This document shows, piece by piece, positions 1 to 8,966 of a stretch of DNA of 64,000 nucleotides; position 1 is the stretch's first letter, and every line of letters starts with the position of its first letter. Made by a program: the position numbers and the translations under genes. The notes beneath the pieces are model-generated. The model did no database searches. It saw only the letters and a list, made by a program, of their open reading frames with translations, and was not told where the DNA came from. The DNA is from Salinimicrobium marinum (GTDB lineage Bacteria > Bacteroidota > Bacteroidia > Flavobacteriales > Flavobacteriaceae), in assembly GCF_014651535.1 (NCBI RefSeq), contig NZ_BMXB01000016.1, positions 1 to 64,000 on the forward strand. The letters are read 5' to 3'.

Positions 1-105
1 AATATCTCTAACTTTTCTGATAAGCTCCATCTCTTGTATTTCATATTTCAAAGGTATAAATTGAAATTTAAAATATCACTCCGATCTTATTGGGGGCTAA
101 ATTAG

Positions 106-490
106 AACGCCTGTCCGCTTTCAGCGGATTATGCAACTTATTTTGAAATCCACCGAATGCACCGTGAAGGGCATTCCATTAGCAAGATCAGTGAATTCTT
201 AGTGCTCAACAGACGAACGGTATCCAAATACCTGTCGATGAGCGAAGCGGAGTATGAAGAATTCCTGATTAAACAAACCAATAGAGAGAAGAAACTACTT
301 CCCTTTGAGGATTTTGTCAGGCAGCGTCTTGAAGAATTTAGAAACACCCCTGCAGCACAGATGCATGACTGGCTTAAGGAGAACTATCCCGATTTTCCTG
401 TAGTATCCCAGAAGACAGTTTTTAATTTTGTATCCTGGGTCCGAAAGAAACACCAGTTACCCGCAGTTAAAACGGAGAGACAGTTCCAGC
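106..490 (+). mobile_element. IS21-family istA transposase remnant (N-terminal part only)
   Basis: The reading frame open from 106 contains YFEIHRMHREGHSISKISEF followed by LNRRTVSKYL. This matches the N-terminal helix-turn-helix of IstA, the large DDE transposase subunit of IS21-type elements. Similarity continues to about residue 110 (NFVSWVRKKHQLP) and is lost near 480-495, where another gene's frame begins. The DDE catalytic domain and the istB ATPase gene are absent. An ATG at 131 lies in a different frame from the conserved peptide, so the start is also damaged; the first in-frame ATG is 157. It is a dead fragment. The 105 bases before it hold nothing I recognise, and I could not identify the element's terminal repeats. 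The family call is confident, the exact ends are not. Confidence 0.75.
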
Positions 491-1847
491 AGCTTCCGCT
501 TATTATTATCTGGAAAGAGCAAAGGCTAATGCGCATTTGGTGGAAGACCCTGTATTAGTGTCAAAAGCTAAAATTCAGGAAGGTTTTATCTTACTATCAG
601 CAGGTTTGTTCAAGGAAGCCATTGACACCCTGAATAGCATAGAACCTGAGGTTTTTGCTGAGAGAGAAAAATATCGTTATCATTATGTCACCGCCCGCTC
701 CTATTATGATTTAGCGGATTATACAAAAGATCCGAAATTCAGTACAGATTATATTAGAAAAGGCAACTGGCATATTGAAAAAGCTTTAAAATACCCCGAT
801 CCCGATTCCTCGTTATATTGGGCAGCGGAAAGTCTTCGCAGGATGAAGCACCAGAACTGGAATGGAGCTAAATTTGCTTTTACCTACTGGATCAATAATT
901 TTGACCTCACTCCGGAATTCAGAGGAGTTGCGACTTCAAGCTTAGGACATATATATTCGCAGACAGGTTTCACAGATCAGGCGATCCATTACCTTGCTTT
1001 AGCGGCGATAGCCGACGTAAAGAACGCAACGATGGAAAACGTAGCCTTACGAAATTTGGCCAACCAACTATACATAAAGGGAGACTTAGAAAAAGCGAAC
1101 AAGTATATCCGAGCTGCAATGGAGGATGCTACTGTCTATAAAGCACGGCACCGGAAACTTGAGATCTCTTCCATCTTGCCCATCATTGAAGAAGCACAAC
1201 AAATAAGGATAGAAGAACAAAATGATAAACTTGAAAGAATAGCCTTCATTCTGGGAGTTTTGGCCTTCGCAGTTATTACATTCCTTGTGATAATTTTCAC
1301 ACAGCTTAAGGCAAAGAACCAATCAAGAAAAGCGCTGGCAGAATCTAACATTAAGCTACAGGAGTTGAATTCAAATCTTCAGGAATCTGATACAGTTAAA
1401 GAGGAGTACATTCGTTATTTCCTCAGTGCCACCTCAGGCCTAATTAAGAAAATCGACCGGCTACAGAAAACCACCACACAAAAAATCTTGGCCAAAAAGT
1501 CGGAGGAAATTTTAAAAAATCTTAAGAAATACAGCGTCAAGAAAGAAAGAGAGAGCCTACATAGGGAATTTGATGAAGTTTTCTTGAAGCTCTTTCCTAC
1601 ATTTCGAGAGGATTTTAATAGTCTCTTTCCAGAAGGACAACAGCGGGAAATAAGAGCTGGCATCCTTCTAAACACGGAGATGCGGATTTTTGCCCTTTAC
1701 CGGCTTGGGATCCAGGATGCAAACCAAATTGCCGATTTTCTGGATCTCACAGTAGCTACCATCTACAGTTATAAAACCCGTATTAGATCGAAATCAAATT
1801 ACGGAAGTGATTTTGAGAAGAAGATAATGTCGATAAAATCTCTCTGA
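490..1847 (+). pseudogene. 5'-truncated DUF6377-type regulator
   Basis: This frame runs unbroken from 471. Family-like sequence starts at about 492 ([13 protein letters not shown]), but there is no in-frame ATG there; TTG at 537 is the first plausible start, giving 436 residues. From 537 it shows TPR-like helical repeats (about residues 10-200), one membrane helix (about 232-255, [16 protein letters not shown]), a charged coiled coil, and a C-terminal DUF6377 segment ending in a LuxR-like helix-turn-helix ([20 protein letters not shown]). Intact family members are usually 500-560 residues with a signal peptide, so roughly 100 N-terminal residues are missing and are replaced by the IS21 remnant. 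Such proteins are thought to be membrane-tethered regulators, often near Sus-like loci. Without an export signal this copy is probably non-functional. Confidence 0.7.
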
Positions 1848-2220
1848 GGGAGATTAATTCTCTCTGATAAAATTCTAGTAAATCTTAGTATAGATTTCAA
1901 ACAATCAGGAGTGGGCAACAGTTGGGGAGCAAAAACTCATGACAAATTACCCTGAAGACCAAAAATTTGATTCTTGAGGAGATAATTGGTTAATGGACTG
2001 TAATTCTGGGATAGCAGATATAACTTTTTTAATCAAGGTTTTTTGCCGGGCTGCCGTTGTCCAAATTTTTTTTCAAAACATATTGAATAGGATTTTATCC
2101 AATTATAATACTTTATTAACAAGAAATGCAATTTGAATTGGATTAGATGCATATTATTTACAAATTTGGGAGAGTTGGATAAGATTATATACTTACATTA
2201 TCTTATAACCTTTTATCAGT
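1848..2220. other. intergenic region ahead of the peptidase operon
   Basis: This 373-base AT-rich stretch has no credible coding frame. It must contain the promoter of the M1 peptidase operon, but I see no good TAnnTTTG element; TAACTTTT near 2022 is one mismatch away. The only clear structure is the dyad at 2179-2206, listed separately. No relative of the 16,536 operator was found here. Confidence 0.4.
2179..2206. promoter_or_regulatory. inverted repeat before the M1 peptidase gene
   Basis: ATAAGAT at 2179-2185 and ATCTTAT at 2200-2206 form a perfect 7-bp dyad with a 14-base spacer, ending 14 bases before the ATG at 2221. It could be an operator or a 5'-leader hairpin covering the ribosome-binding region. 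It is seen only once in the window. Confidence 0.35.
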
Positions 2221-3897
2221 ATGAAAAGAAGCTGCTTTTTTATTTTCCTTTTGATTTCATTTCAGGGGGTCGCCCAAAAAAATGATTCACAATTAACTCA
2301 TACCGATTCTTTGAGAGGCTCCTTAAATGCAGAAAGAGAATGGTGGGATGTTCAGAGGTATGACATTACTATAGAACCTAATTTTCATCAAAAGATGACT
2401 ACCGGGAAAAATATTATTACCTATAAAATCGTACAAGAAAAACATTCACCTTATATGCAGATTGACCTGCAGGAGCCACTGCAAATTGACAGTATTATTT
2501 ATAATGATAAACAGAAACTCACTTTCACAAGAGAGGGCAGTGCCTGGCATGTAAAAACAGGAAATCAGCGGCTAAATTCTGTAAATAAAATTACTGTTTT
2601 TTATCACGGAAAACCCCGTGAAGCGGTTCGTGCACCTTGGGATGGAGGATGGACCTTCACCAAAGATTCGCTGAGCAGGCCTTGGATGACGGTTACCTGC
2701 CAGGGTTTGGGAGCTTCTGTTTGGTACCCCAACAAAGACCATCAAAGCGATGAACCGGATAAAGGAGCTTCCCTTACTATGATTGTTCCCAATGATCTTG
2801 TGGCTGTAGCGAACGGAAGACTTATTGAAAAGAAGAAAGCTTTAAATGAAAAGCTTTCCTACAAATGGGAAGTGGAAAACTCTATCAATAATTATAATAT
2901 CATACCTTATATTGGACATTACGTTAATTTTAAAGGAAATTATTTAGGCTTGAAAGGAAATCTGGATCTTGATTATTGGGTGCTGGATTACAATGAAAAT
3001 AAAGCCAAAGATTATTTGCCAAAGGAAGTGCACAATATGCTTGATAGTTTTGAATACTGGTTTGGGCCTTACCCTTTTTATGAAGATGGTTATAAAATAA
3101 TAGAAACTGAACACACCGGTATGGAACATCAGTCAGCCATAGCTTATGGGAACCATTATAAGCCTGGCTATAGAGGAAGGGACGGTTCGGGAACAGGATG
3201 GGGAATGAAATGGGATTTTATCGTAATCCATGAAAGTGGACATGAATGGTTTGGTAACAATATTACGACGAATGACCTTGCCGATATGTACATCCATGAA
3301 AGCTTTACCAATTATAGTGAGACCCTTTTTGTAGATTCCATGTTTGGAGAAGAAGCTGCAAACGAATATAATTATGGAATCAGGCAGGGTATTCGAAACG
3401 ATAAGCCTATTATTCCAGCTTATGGAGTGAACGGACAGGGTAGCGGAGATATGTATCCCAAGGGTGGTAATATGTTACACAGCATAAGGCACAGCATCAA
3501 TAACGATCAGCTATTCAGGAATATATTGGCAGGATTAAATCAATCATTCTATCACGAAACTGTTGATGGCAGCCAGATTCAGGCTTACATTTCAGAAAAA
3601 GCCGGTTATGACTACTCAAAGGTTTTTGAACAATATTTGACAACGACTCAGATTCCGCAATTAAACCTTTTTAAAGATATTGAAAACAATCAAGTGTATT
3701 ACAAATGGTCTAACAGTATCAAAGGATTCAACCTGCCTATATCCCTAAAGAATAATAATGCTGACATCAGGATTGTTCCAAACCTGGAATGGCAGCAGGT
3801 CACAGTAAGTCCTGATGAAAAGGAGTTATTCACTCCGGAAGCTATAGAGAAAATGTATTATGTGGAGGTGAAGGAAGTGAAATCGCTCGAATTATAA
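2221..3897 (+). CDS. M1 family metallo-aminopeptidase
   Basis: A secreted zinc aminopeptidase of the M1 (aminopeptidase N-like) family, 558 residues, which removes N-terminal residues from peptides. An N-terminal signal peptide (FFIFLLISFQGVAQ) places it in the periplasm or outside. The exopeptidase motif appears as GMEHQSAIAYGN. The zinc site is HESGH at residues 337-341 with the third ligand Glu360 (HESFTNYSE), giving the classic HExxH-x18-E spacing. It is shorter than four-domain M1 enzymes and seems to lack the long C-terminal helical domain. It is first in a tight operon with Xaa-Pro aminopeptidase (14-base gap) and DPP-IV, which suggests stepwise breakdown of proline-rich peptides. Specificity cannot be read from sequence. 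Confidence 0.88.
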   Translation: MKRSCFFIFLLISFQGVAQKNDSQLTHTDSLRGSLNAEREWWDVQRYDITIEPNFHQKMTTGKNIITYKIVQEKHSPYMQIDLQEPLQIDSIIYNDKQKLTFTREGSAWHVKTGNQRLNSVNKITVFYHGKPREAVRAPWDGGWTFTKDSLSRPWMTVTCQGLGASVWYPNKDHQSDEPDKGASLTMIVPNDLVAVANGRLIEKKKALNEKLSYKWEVENSINNYNIIPYIGHYVNFKGNYLGLKGNLDLDYWVLDYNENKAKDYLPKEVHNMLDSFEYWFGPYPFYEDGYKIIETEHTGMEHQSAIAYGNHYKPGYRGRDGSGTGWGMKWDFIVIHESGHEWFGNNITTNDLADMYIHESFTNYSETLFVDSMFGEEAANEYNYGIRQGIRNDKPIIPAYGVNGQGSGDMYPKGGNMLHSIRHSINNDQLFRNILAGLNQSFYHETVDGSQIQAYISEKAGYDYSKVFEQYLTTTQIPQLNLFKDIENNQVYYKWSNSIKGFNLPISLKNNNADIRIVPNLEWQQVTVSPDEKELFTPEAIEKMYYVEVKEVKSLEL

Positions 3898-3911
3898 AAA
3901 TTAAGAAATTC

Positions 3912-5300
3912 ATGTTTTCAAAAGACACTTATGTTGCCCGTAGGCGGAATTTAAAGAACAATGTAAAACAAGGAGTTTTGCTTTTTCCTGGAAATGGGGA
4001 GAGTAGTATGAACTATAAAGATAACTGGTATCCCTTCCGGCAGGACAGTAGCTTTCTATATTACACCGGAATAAACAACATTGCGAATATTTATTTTCTA
4101 ATAGATATTGATAACAACCGGGAGATCCTGTTTGGAGATGATCCTACCCCTGAAGAAATGGTTTGGACTGGTGCCGTTGAGCCCCTTGCGGTTTTTGCTG
4201 AAAAATCAGGAATATCAACTGTTAAGTCAATCAGGGACCTTCCATCTTTTCTGAAGGATCAAAAACAAAAAGGAAGGAATGTTCATTACCTTCCACCTTA
4301 CAGGTCAGAAATTACAGTTGAGTTAAGTACTTTTCTGGATATTCCGGTGCAGGAGGTGCATAATAAAAAGTCGGAAACTTTTATAAAGGCAGTGGTAAAC
4401 CAACGTTCTGTAAAGTCTTCCGAAGAGATAAAGGAGCTGCATAAAGCCGTAAATATAACCGCAGAAATGCATAAATATGCTATTATAAATGCTGTGCCTG
4501 GCAAAACAGAGAAAGAAATTGCCGGAGACCTCCAGGCTATAGCAATAGGCGGTGGTGGTAATATTTCATTCCCCATTATTCTAACAAAAAACGGTCAGTA
4601 TCTCCACAACCATGCTACAAATGCAGTGATTGAAGAAGGTGATATCATCCTTTGTGATTGCGGGGCTGAAACTGCAATGAATTATGCTGGTGATATGACA
4701 CGAACTTTTCCTGCCGGGAGAGCTTTTTCGCCTTTGCAGAAGGAGATTTATAATATTGTATTGAGTGCACATAATACAGCCATAGAAGCACTCAAACCCG
4801 GGGTGTTCTTTAAAGATGTACATCTTTTGGCTAGTACAAAACTTGCGGAGGGGCTTAAAGAAATAGGATTAATGAAAGGTGATATTAAGGAAGCTGTTGC
4901 TGCCGGTGCTCATTCCCTTTTCTTTCAATGTGGATTGGGCCACCAGATGGGAATGGATGTACACGATATGGAAAACTTAGGAGAGCAATATGTCGGATAC
5001 ACTGAAGATTTGAAGAAAAGCACTGAATTCGGGCTTAAATCTCTAAGGCTTGGTAAGTCATTGGAATCAGGGTACGTCCTTACGGTGGAACCTGGGTTGT
5101 ATTTTAATCCCTTTTTGATCGACTCATGGAAGGAGCAAAATAAATATACGGATTTTGTGAATTATGATGAGATAGAAAAATTTAGGGATTTCGGCGGAAT
5201 TCGTGTGGAAGAGGATTTTATAATTACAGAAACCGGAAGTCAGCTCTTGGGAGATCCTCTGGCAAAAACTCCTGAAGATATTGAGAATCTTAAACATTAA
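3912..5300 (+). CDS. Xaa-Pro aminopeptidase (M24B, aminopeptidase P)
   Basis: A 462-residue cytoplasmic-type aminopeptidase P that cleaves the bond between an N-terminal residue and a following proline. The N-terminal creatinase-like domain (NNVKQGVLLFPGNGESSMNY) is followed by the pita-bread catalytic domain. Metal ligands are visible in order: Asp in CDCGAET, Asp in YAGDMTRTFPAG, His in GLGHQMGMDVHD, Glu in TVEPGLYF and Glu in GIRVEEDF. No signal peptide is seen, so it probably acts on imported peptides. It lies 14 bases after the M1 peptidase and 16 bases before DPP-IV, so co-transcription is likely. With the hydroxyproline genes downstream it fits digestion of collagen-like peptides, whose X-Pro bonds resist ordinary peptidases. 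Confidence 0.92.
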   Translation: MFSKDTYVARRRNLKNNVKQGVLLFPGNGESSMNYKDNWYPFRQDSSFLYYTGINNIANIYFLIDIDNNREILFGDDPTPEEMVWTGAVEPLAVFAEKSGISTVKSIRDLPSFLKDQKQKGRNVHYLPPYRSEITVELSTFLDIPVQEVHNKKSETFIKAVVNQRSVKSSEEIKELHKAVNITAEMHKYAIINAVPGKTEKEIAGDLQAIAIGGGGNISFPIILTKNGQYLHNHATNAVIEEGDIILCDCGAETAMNYAGDMTRTFPAGRAFSPLQKEIYNIVLSAHNTAIEALKPGVFFKDVHLLASTKLAEGLKEIGLMKGDIKEAVAAGAHSLFFQCGLGHQMGMDVHDMENLGEQYVGYTEDLKKSTEFGLKSLRLGKSLESGYVLTVEPGLYFNPFLIDSWKEQNKYTDFVNYDEIEKFRDFGGIRVEEDFIITETGSQLLGDPLAKTPEDIENLKH

Positions 5301-5316
5301 TTAATTCCATAAAAAC

Positions 5317-7560
5317 GTGAAAAGACCTTTTTTCCTACTTGCCCTATTTTATTTTGTCACAGGAGTAGTTCCTGCGCAACATGTTGAAGATTCTTTGCTT
5401 ACAATTGATCGCATTTATAACTCGGCTGAGTTTCGGAGTGAAAATCAGCGGCCAATATTCTGGATTGAAGAAGGAGATGCTTTTGTGACCATAGAAAGTA
5501 CAAAAGAAGGAGAAGATCAACTTATAAAATATTCCAGCAAGAACAATAAAAAAAGTTTGTACCTATCAGCAGCAGAAATCACGCCGGAAGGGGAAACCAC
5601 AGGATTGAAAATAGAAGATTTTAGACTTTCTCCTGATGAATCAAAGTTGCTGATATTCACCAATACCAGCAGGGTGTGGAGATCCAATACTAAAGGAGAC
5701 TATTGGGTTTATGATTTTGAGACCGGCAGGTTACAGCAAATAGGAAAACCTTTCTCTTCGTCTTCTTTGATGTTTGCGAAATTTTCTAATGACAATGCTT
5801 TTGTGGCTTATGTGCAAGATTTCAATATTTACAAAGAAAATTTTTCTACAGGAGAGGTTACCCAACTAACAGCCGATGGTACCGGAGATATTATCAATGG
5901 AACTTTTGACTGGGTATACGAAGAGGAATTCGGTATGCGCGACGGCTTTACCTGGAGTCCTGATGCTGAAGAAATCGCTTTCTGGCAATTGGATGCTTCA
6001 GAAATAGGTACTTTTTATATGATCAATAATACCGATTCTACCTATGCAAAGCTTATTCCGCTTCAATATCCTAAGGCTGGTGAAAATCCTTCTTCGGCTA
6101 AAGTGGGAGTGGTCAATGTGAATTCCAGAGAAATTACATGGATCCCTGTTCCCGGTGATGCCGTACAACATTATTTGCCAGGAATGCAATGGGTGAATGA
6201 TGACCTTTTGCTCATTCAGCAGCTCAACCGAAAGCAAAATGAGCTGAATATTTACACCTACAAACCCTCTTCAAAAACCTTTAAAAAGATTTATACTGAA
6301 AATGAAGAGACCTGGGTAGACCTACGGTACCCTGATATTTCCTCTAAGCAATGGGGGAACAATGATTTTTTACTTACTGATAAAAATCTGGCATTTCTAA
6401 GAATGACTGAAAATGACGGTTGGCGTCACATTTATAAGGTTAATATCGAAGATGGAAGCAAGACGTTGCTAACTCCGGGAGAATATGATGTTGCCACTTA
6501 TTATGCCCTTTCCGAAAAAGCGATTTATTTTAGTGCCTCTCCCGATAATCCTGCCCAACGTTATTTATATAGTGCCTCGCTAAACGGAAAAGGGAAAGTA
6601 CAGCGATTGACACCAGAATATTTTGACGGTGTTAATACCTACAATATTTCACCTAACGGAAAGTATGCTATCCACACTCATACGAATGTTGATAAACCTC
6701 ATACCGTTGAGCTTATTAGTCTGCCGCAGCACAAAACCATTAGTAAGCTCTTAAAAAATAAAAAGTTGAAGAATAAGCTGAAGACCCTTCAGTTGCCTGT
6801 GGTAGAATTTTTCCAGATAACCACTTCAGAAGGAGTGGAAGTAGAGGGAAGAATGACAAAGCCGGCAGATTTTGATCCTTCAAAAAAGTATCCTGTAATT
6901 TTTCACGTGTACGGCGAACCTTGGGGGCAAATGGCAACCGATACCTGGATAGGCTTGTATGATATTTTTCTTGCTCAGCAGGGGTTCATAATTATAAATA
7001 TGGATAACAGAGGTACTCCTTCTTTAAAAGGGAGCGACTGGCGAAAAAGTATTTACCGGAAAGTAGGAGTTTTAAATACCCGCGACCAAGCTCTGGCTGC
7101 GAAGGAAGTTTTAAAATGGGGTTTTATAGATAATAAAAAAGTTTCCGTATGGGGTTGGAGCGGTGGAGGTTCTATGACCTTAAACCTGATGTTTCGTTAT
7201 CCCGAAATATACAATACAGGAATTGCAGTGGCAGCAGTAGCCAATCAGTTATTTTATGACAATATTTACCAGGAACGCTATATGGGTTTGCCGGAAGAGA
7301 ACCTTCAGGATTTTGTAGAAGGATCTCCTGCCACATATGCAAAAAATCTGGAGGGTAACTTACTGATCATTCACGGCACGGGAGATGACAATGTACACTA
7401 CCAGAATATGGAATACCTAGTGAATGAGTTAATTCGTCACAATAAGCAATTCCAGATGATGTCTTACCCTAACCGTTCCCATGGGATTTATGAGGGAAAA
7501 AATACTCAACGGCATTTGTATGCTTTGATGACAAGTTTTCTTTTAGAGTATAATAAATGA
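5317..7560 (+). CDS. dipeptidyl peptidase IV-like S9 peptidase
   Basis: A 747-residue serine peptidase of the S9B (DPP-IV) family, which releases X-Pro or X-Ala dipeptides from peptide N termini. It starts with GTG at 5317 followed by a signal peptide (FFLLALFYFVTGVVPAQ), so it is exported. Residues of about 40-480 form the beta-propeller, with the DPP-IV double-glutamate motif (DWVYEEEFGMRDG) that grips the substrate amino terminus. The hydrolase domain holds the triad Ser615 (GWSGGG), Asp690 (GTGDDNVHYQ) and His722 (NRSHG). It is the last gene of the three-peptidase operon. The propeller and Glu-Glu motif separate it from prolyl oligopeptidase, a different copy of which lies at 55,598. The family call is firm; hydroxyproline-containing substrates are inferred from context. 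Confidence 0.92.
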   Translation: MKRPFFLLALFYFVTGVVPAQHVEDSLLTIDRIYNSAEFRSENQRPIFWIEEGDAFVTIESTKEGEDQLIKYSSKNNKKSLYLSAAEITPEGETTGLKIEDFRLSPDESKLLIFTNTSRVWRSNTKGDYWVYDFETGRLQQIGKPFSSSSLMFAKFSNDNAFVAYVQDFNIYKENFSTGEVTQLTADGTGDIINGTFDWVYEEEFGMRDGFTWSPDAEEIAFWQLDASEIGTFYMINNTDSTYAKLIPLQYPKAGENPSSAKVGVVNVNSREITWIPVPGDAVQHYLPGMQWVNDDLLLIQQLNRKQNELNIYTYKPSSKTFKKIYTENEETWVDLRYPDISSKQWGNNDFLLTDKNLAFLRMTENDGWRHIYKVNIEDGSKTLLTPGEYDVATYYALSEKAIYFSASPDNPAQRYLYSASLNGKGKVQRLTPEYFDGVNTYNISPNGKYAIHTHTNVDKPHTVELISLPQHKTISKLLKNKKLKNKLKTLQLPVVEFFQITTSEGVEVEGRMTKPADFDPSKKYPVIFHVYGEPWGQMATDTWIGLYDIFLAQQGFIIINMDNRGTPSLKGSDWRKSIYRKVGVLNTRDQALAAKEVLKWGFIDNKKVSVWGWSGGGSMTLNLMFRYPEIYNTGIAVAAVANQLFYDNIYQERYMGLPEENLQDFVEGSPATYAKNLEGNLLIIHGTGDDNVHYQNMEYLVNELIRHNKQFQMMSYPNRSHGIYEGKNTQRHLYALMTSFLLEYNK

Positions 7561-7865
7561 TCCGGGTTTAATTGTGCCATTCTTCTTTAGTATTATCGGA
7601 ATACAAATAAAAGTTGCGTTCAAAACTGGAATTGAACAGCAAATAGTGAATACCTTTTAAGGTTAGCCACCTGGATGGGAAATTGCTTATAGAAAGGTGC
7701 AATGAATCTTCATCTGATCAAAGTTTTCTTCCTAAAATAATTTATAATTTGGAGCCGATGCTTATATCAAAAAAAATCGGCTTGGGTTTTGCCCGAGCCG
7801 ATGATGGCTATTCAAATATTAAACAATCAACACTAAATTTTTATTGAAATAAGCTAGCCGTATAC
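7561..7865. other. convergent intergenic region
   Basis: A 305-base gap between the ends of the DPP-IV gene and the convergent hydrolase operon. It contains the terminator listed at 7769-7802. The remainder shows no coding frame, RNA gene or repeat that I can support. Confidence 0.5.
7769..7802 (-). terminator. Rho-independent terminator of the susCD-ggt-hydrolase operon
   Basis: An 11-bp GC-containing stem (ATCGGCTTGGG with GCCCGAGCCGAT, one wobble pair) has a TTT-type loop. On the minus strand it is followed by a run of eight T. It lies 64 bases beyond the hydrolase stop codon. Confidence 0.75.
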
Positions 7866-8939
7866 TTATTTTTCTGCTGAGATGGCTAATAATTCCTCAA
7901 GGTATTTCCCCCAAATGGTAGGATTAGAATGAGTTCCGTGGCCGCTGGTTTTTTCTGTTATAGGAAGCAGTACAAATTTTGCATTTTCAATTTTTTGGAT
8001 TTCTTTTTCCATTAAACCTAATTCTGGAGGATTAACTTGATCATCAGCAGAATTAACAGCAATTACGGGGGCTTTTATTTTAGATAGATGAGGCGCGGGA
8101 TTGTAATTACGTGATGATTCAAAGGCGTAGATCATATCATTGGCATCCATTATTGATAAATACCTCTTAAGAAGGTTGTTCAGCATTTCTTCCGATTCTT
8201 CTCTTGTAGGGGCACGTTTTTGCCATTGGAGAGGGCTGCTCACCATAAACATTAGTTGCCCTATAGCTCCTGATAAACCAACTTTTGGCTGCTCCTGATA
8301 ATTGCCATTTTGCCATTCAGGATCCATTTTGATCAATTTAACTATCATTGCCCGTTGCATCCTATTTCTTCCCGCTATTTCTACCGGTAAACTTGCCAAG
8401 GGCATAATAGCATCCATAAAATCTGGATATGTATATCCCCATACCCAGGACTGCATACCGCCCATAGAAGTACCAGTAACCAAACGTAAATGATCTATTT
8501 TTAAATGCTCTGTCAATAATTTATAGTTGGCACGGACCATATCATCATAAGTATACTTTGGAAAGTCCATGCGCAAACCATCACTTGGTTTGCTAGATTG
8601 TCCATGGCCAATGTCATCTGTCAGGATTATGAAATATTTGTTTGCGTCCAAAGTCTGGCCCGGACCGAACAGGTTTCCCGCGTATCTTGAACTCAAAAAT
8701 TGCTGCCCCGTTCCGGTTGTGCCGTGCTTGATCAAAACGGCATTATTTACTTTTCCATCTTTACCTTTAATGGGTTTTCCCAGGGTTGTATAATGAAGAT
8801 TTAAATTCTTCAATTTTTCACCGCTTTCAAATTCAAATCCATCAATAACATAATTACCTTCCACAGGAGTTGGATAATCTTGCCCAACCAAACTAAAGCT
8901 TCCTAGAAATAGAAATAATGATAGTAGAAAATTATTCAT
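7866..8939 (-). CDS. secreted alpha/beta hydrolase, homoserine acetyltransferase-like
   Basis: A 357-residue alpha/beta-hydrolase with a signal peptide (NFLLSLFLFLGSFSLVGQ). The nucleophile elbow is GTSMGG with Ser158. The candidate acid is Asp in NSADDQVNPPE and the candidate base is His in SGHGTHSNP. The fold resembles the MetX/homoserine O-acetyltransferase branch, but the export signal argues against a role in methionine synthesis. In this branch many secreted members are of unknown function. It is the last gene of the susC-susD-ggt operon, 27 bases after ggt and before a terminator, so it probably hydrolyses an ester, lactone or amide in the imported peptide material. The exact substrate is unknown. 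Confidence 0.75.
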   Translation of the reverse strand: MNNFLLSLFLFLGSFSLVGQDYPTPVEGNYVIDGFEFESGEKLKNLNLHYTTLGKPIKGKDGKVNNAVLIKHGTTGTGQQFLSSRYAGNLFGPGQTLDANKYFIILTDDIGHGQSSKPSDGLRMDFPKYTYDDMVRANYKLLTEHLKIDHLRLVTGTSMGGMQSWVWGYTYPDFMDAIMPLASLPVEIAGRNRMQRAMIVKLIKMDPEWQNGNYQEQPKVGLSGAIGQLMFMVSSPLQWQKRAPTREESEEMLNNLLKRYLSIMDANDMIYAFESSRNYNPAPHLSKIKAPVIAVNSADDQVNPPELGLMEKEIQKIENAKFVLLPITEKTSGHGTHSNPTIWGKYLEELLAISAEK

Positions 8940-8966
8940 AATTGCTAATTTTTGTTTATTATTAAA

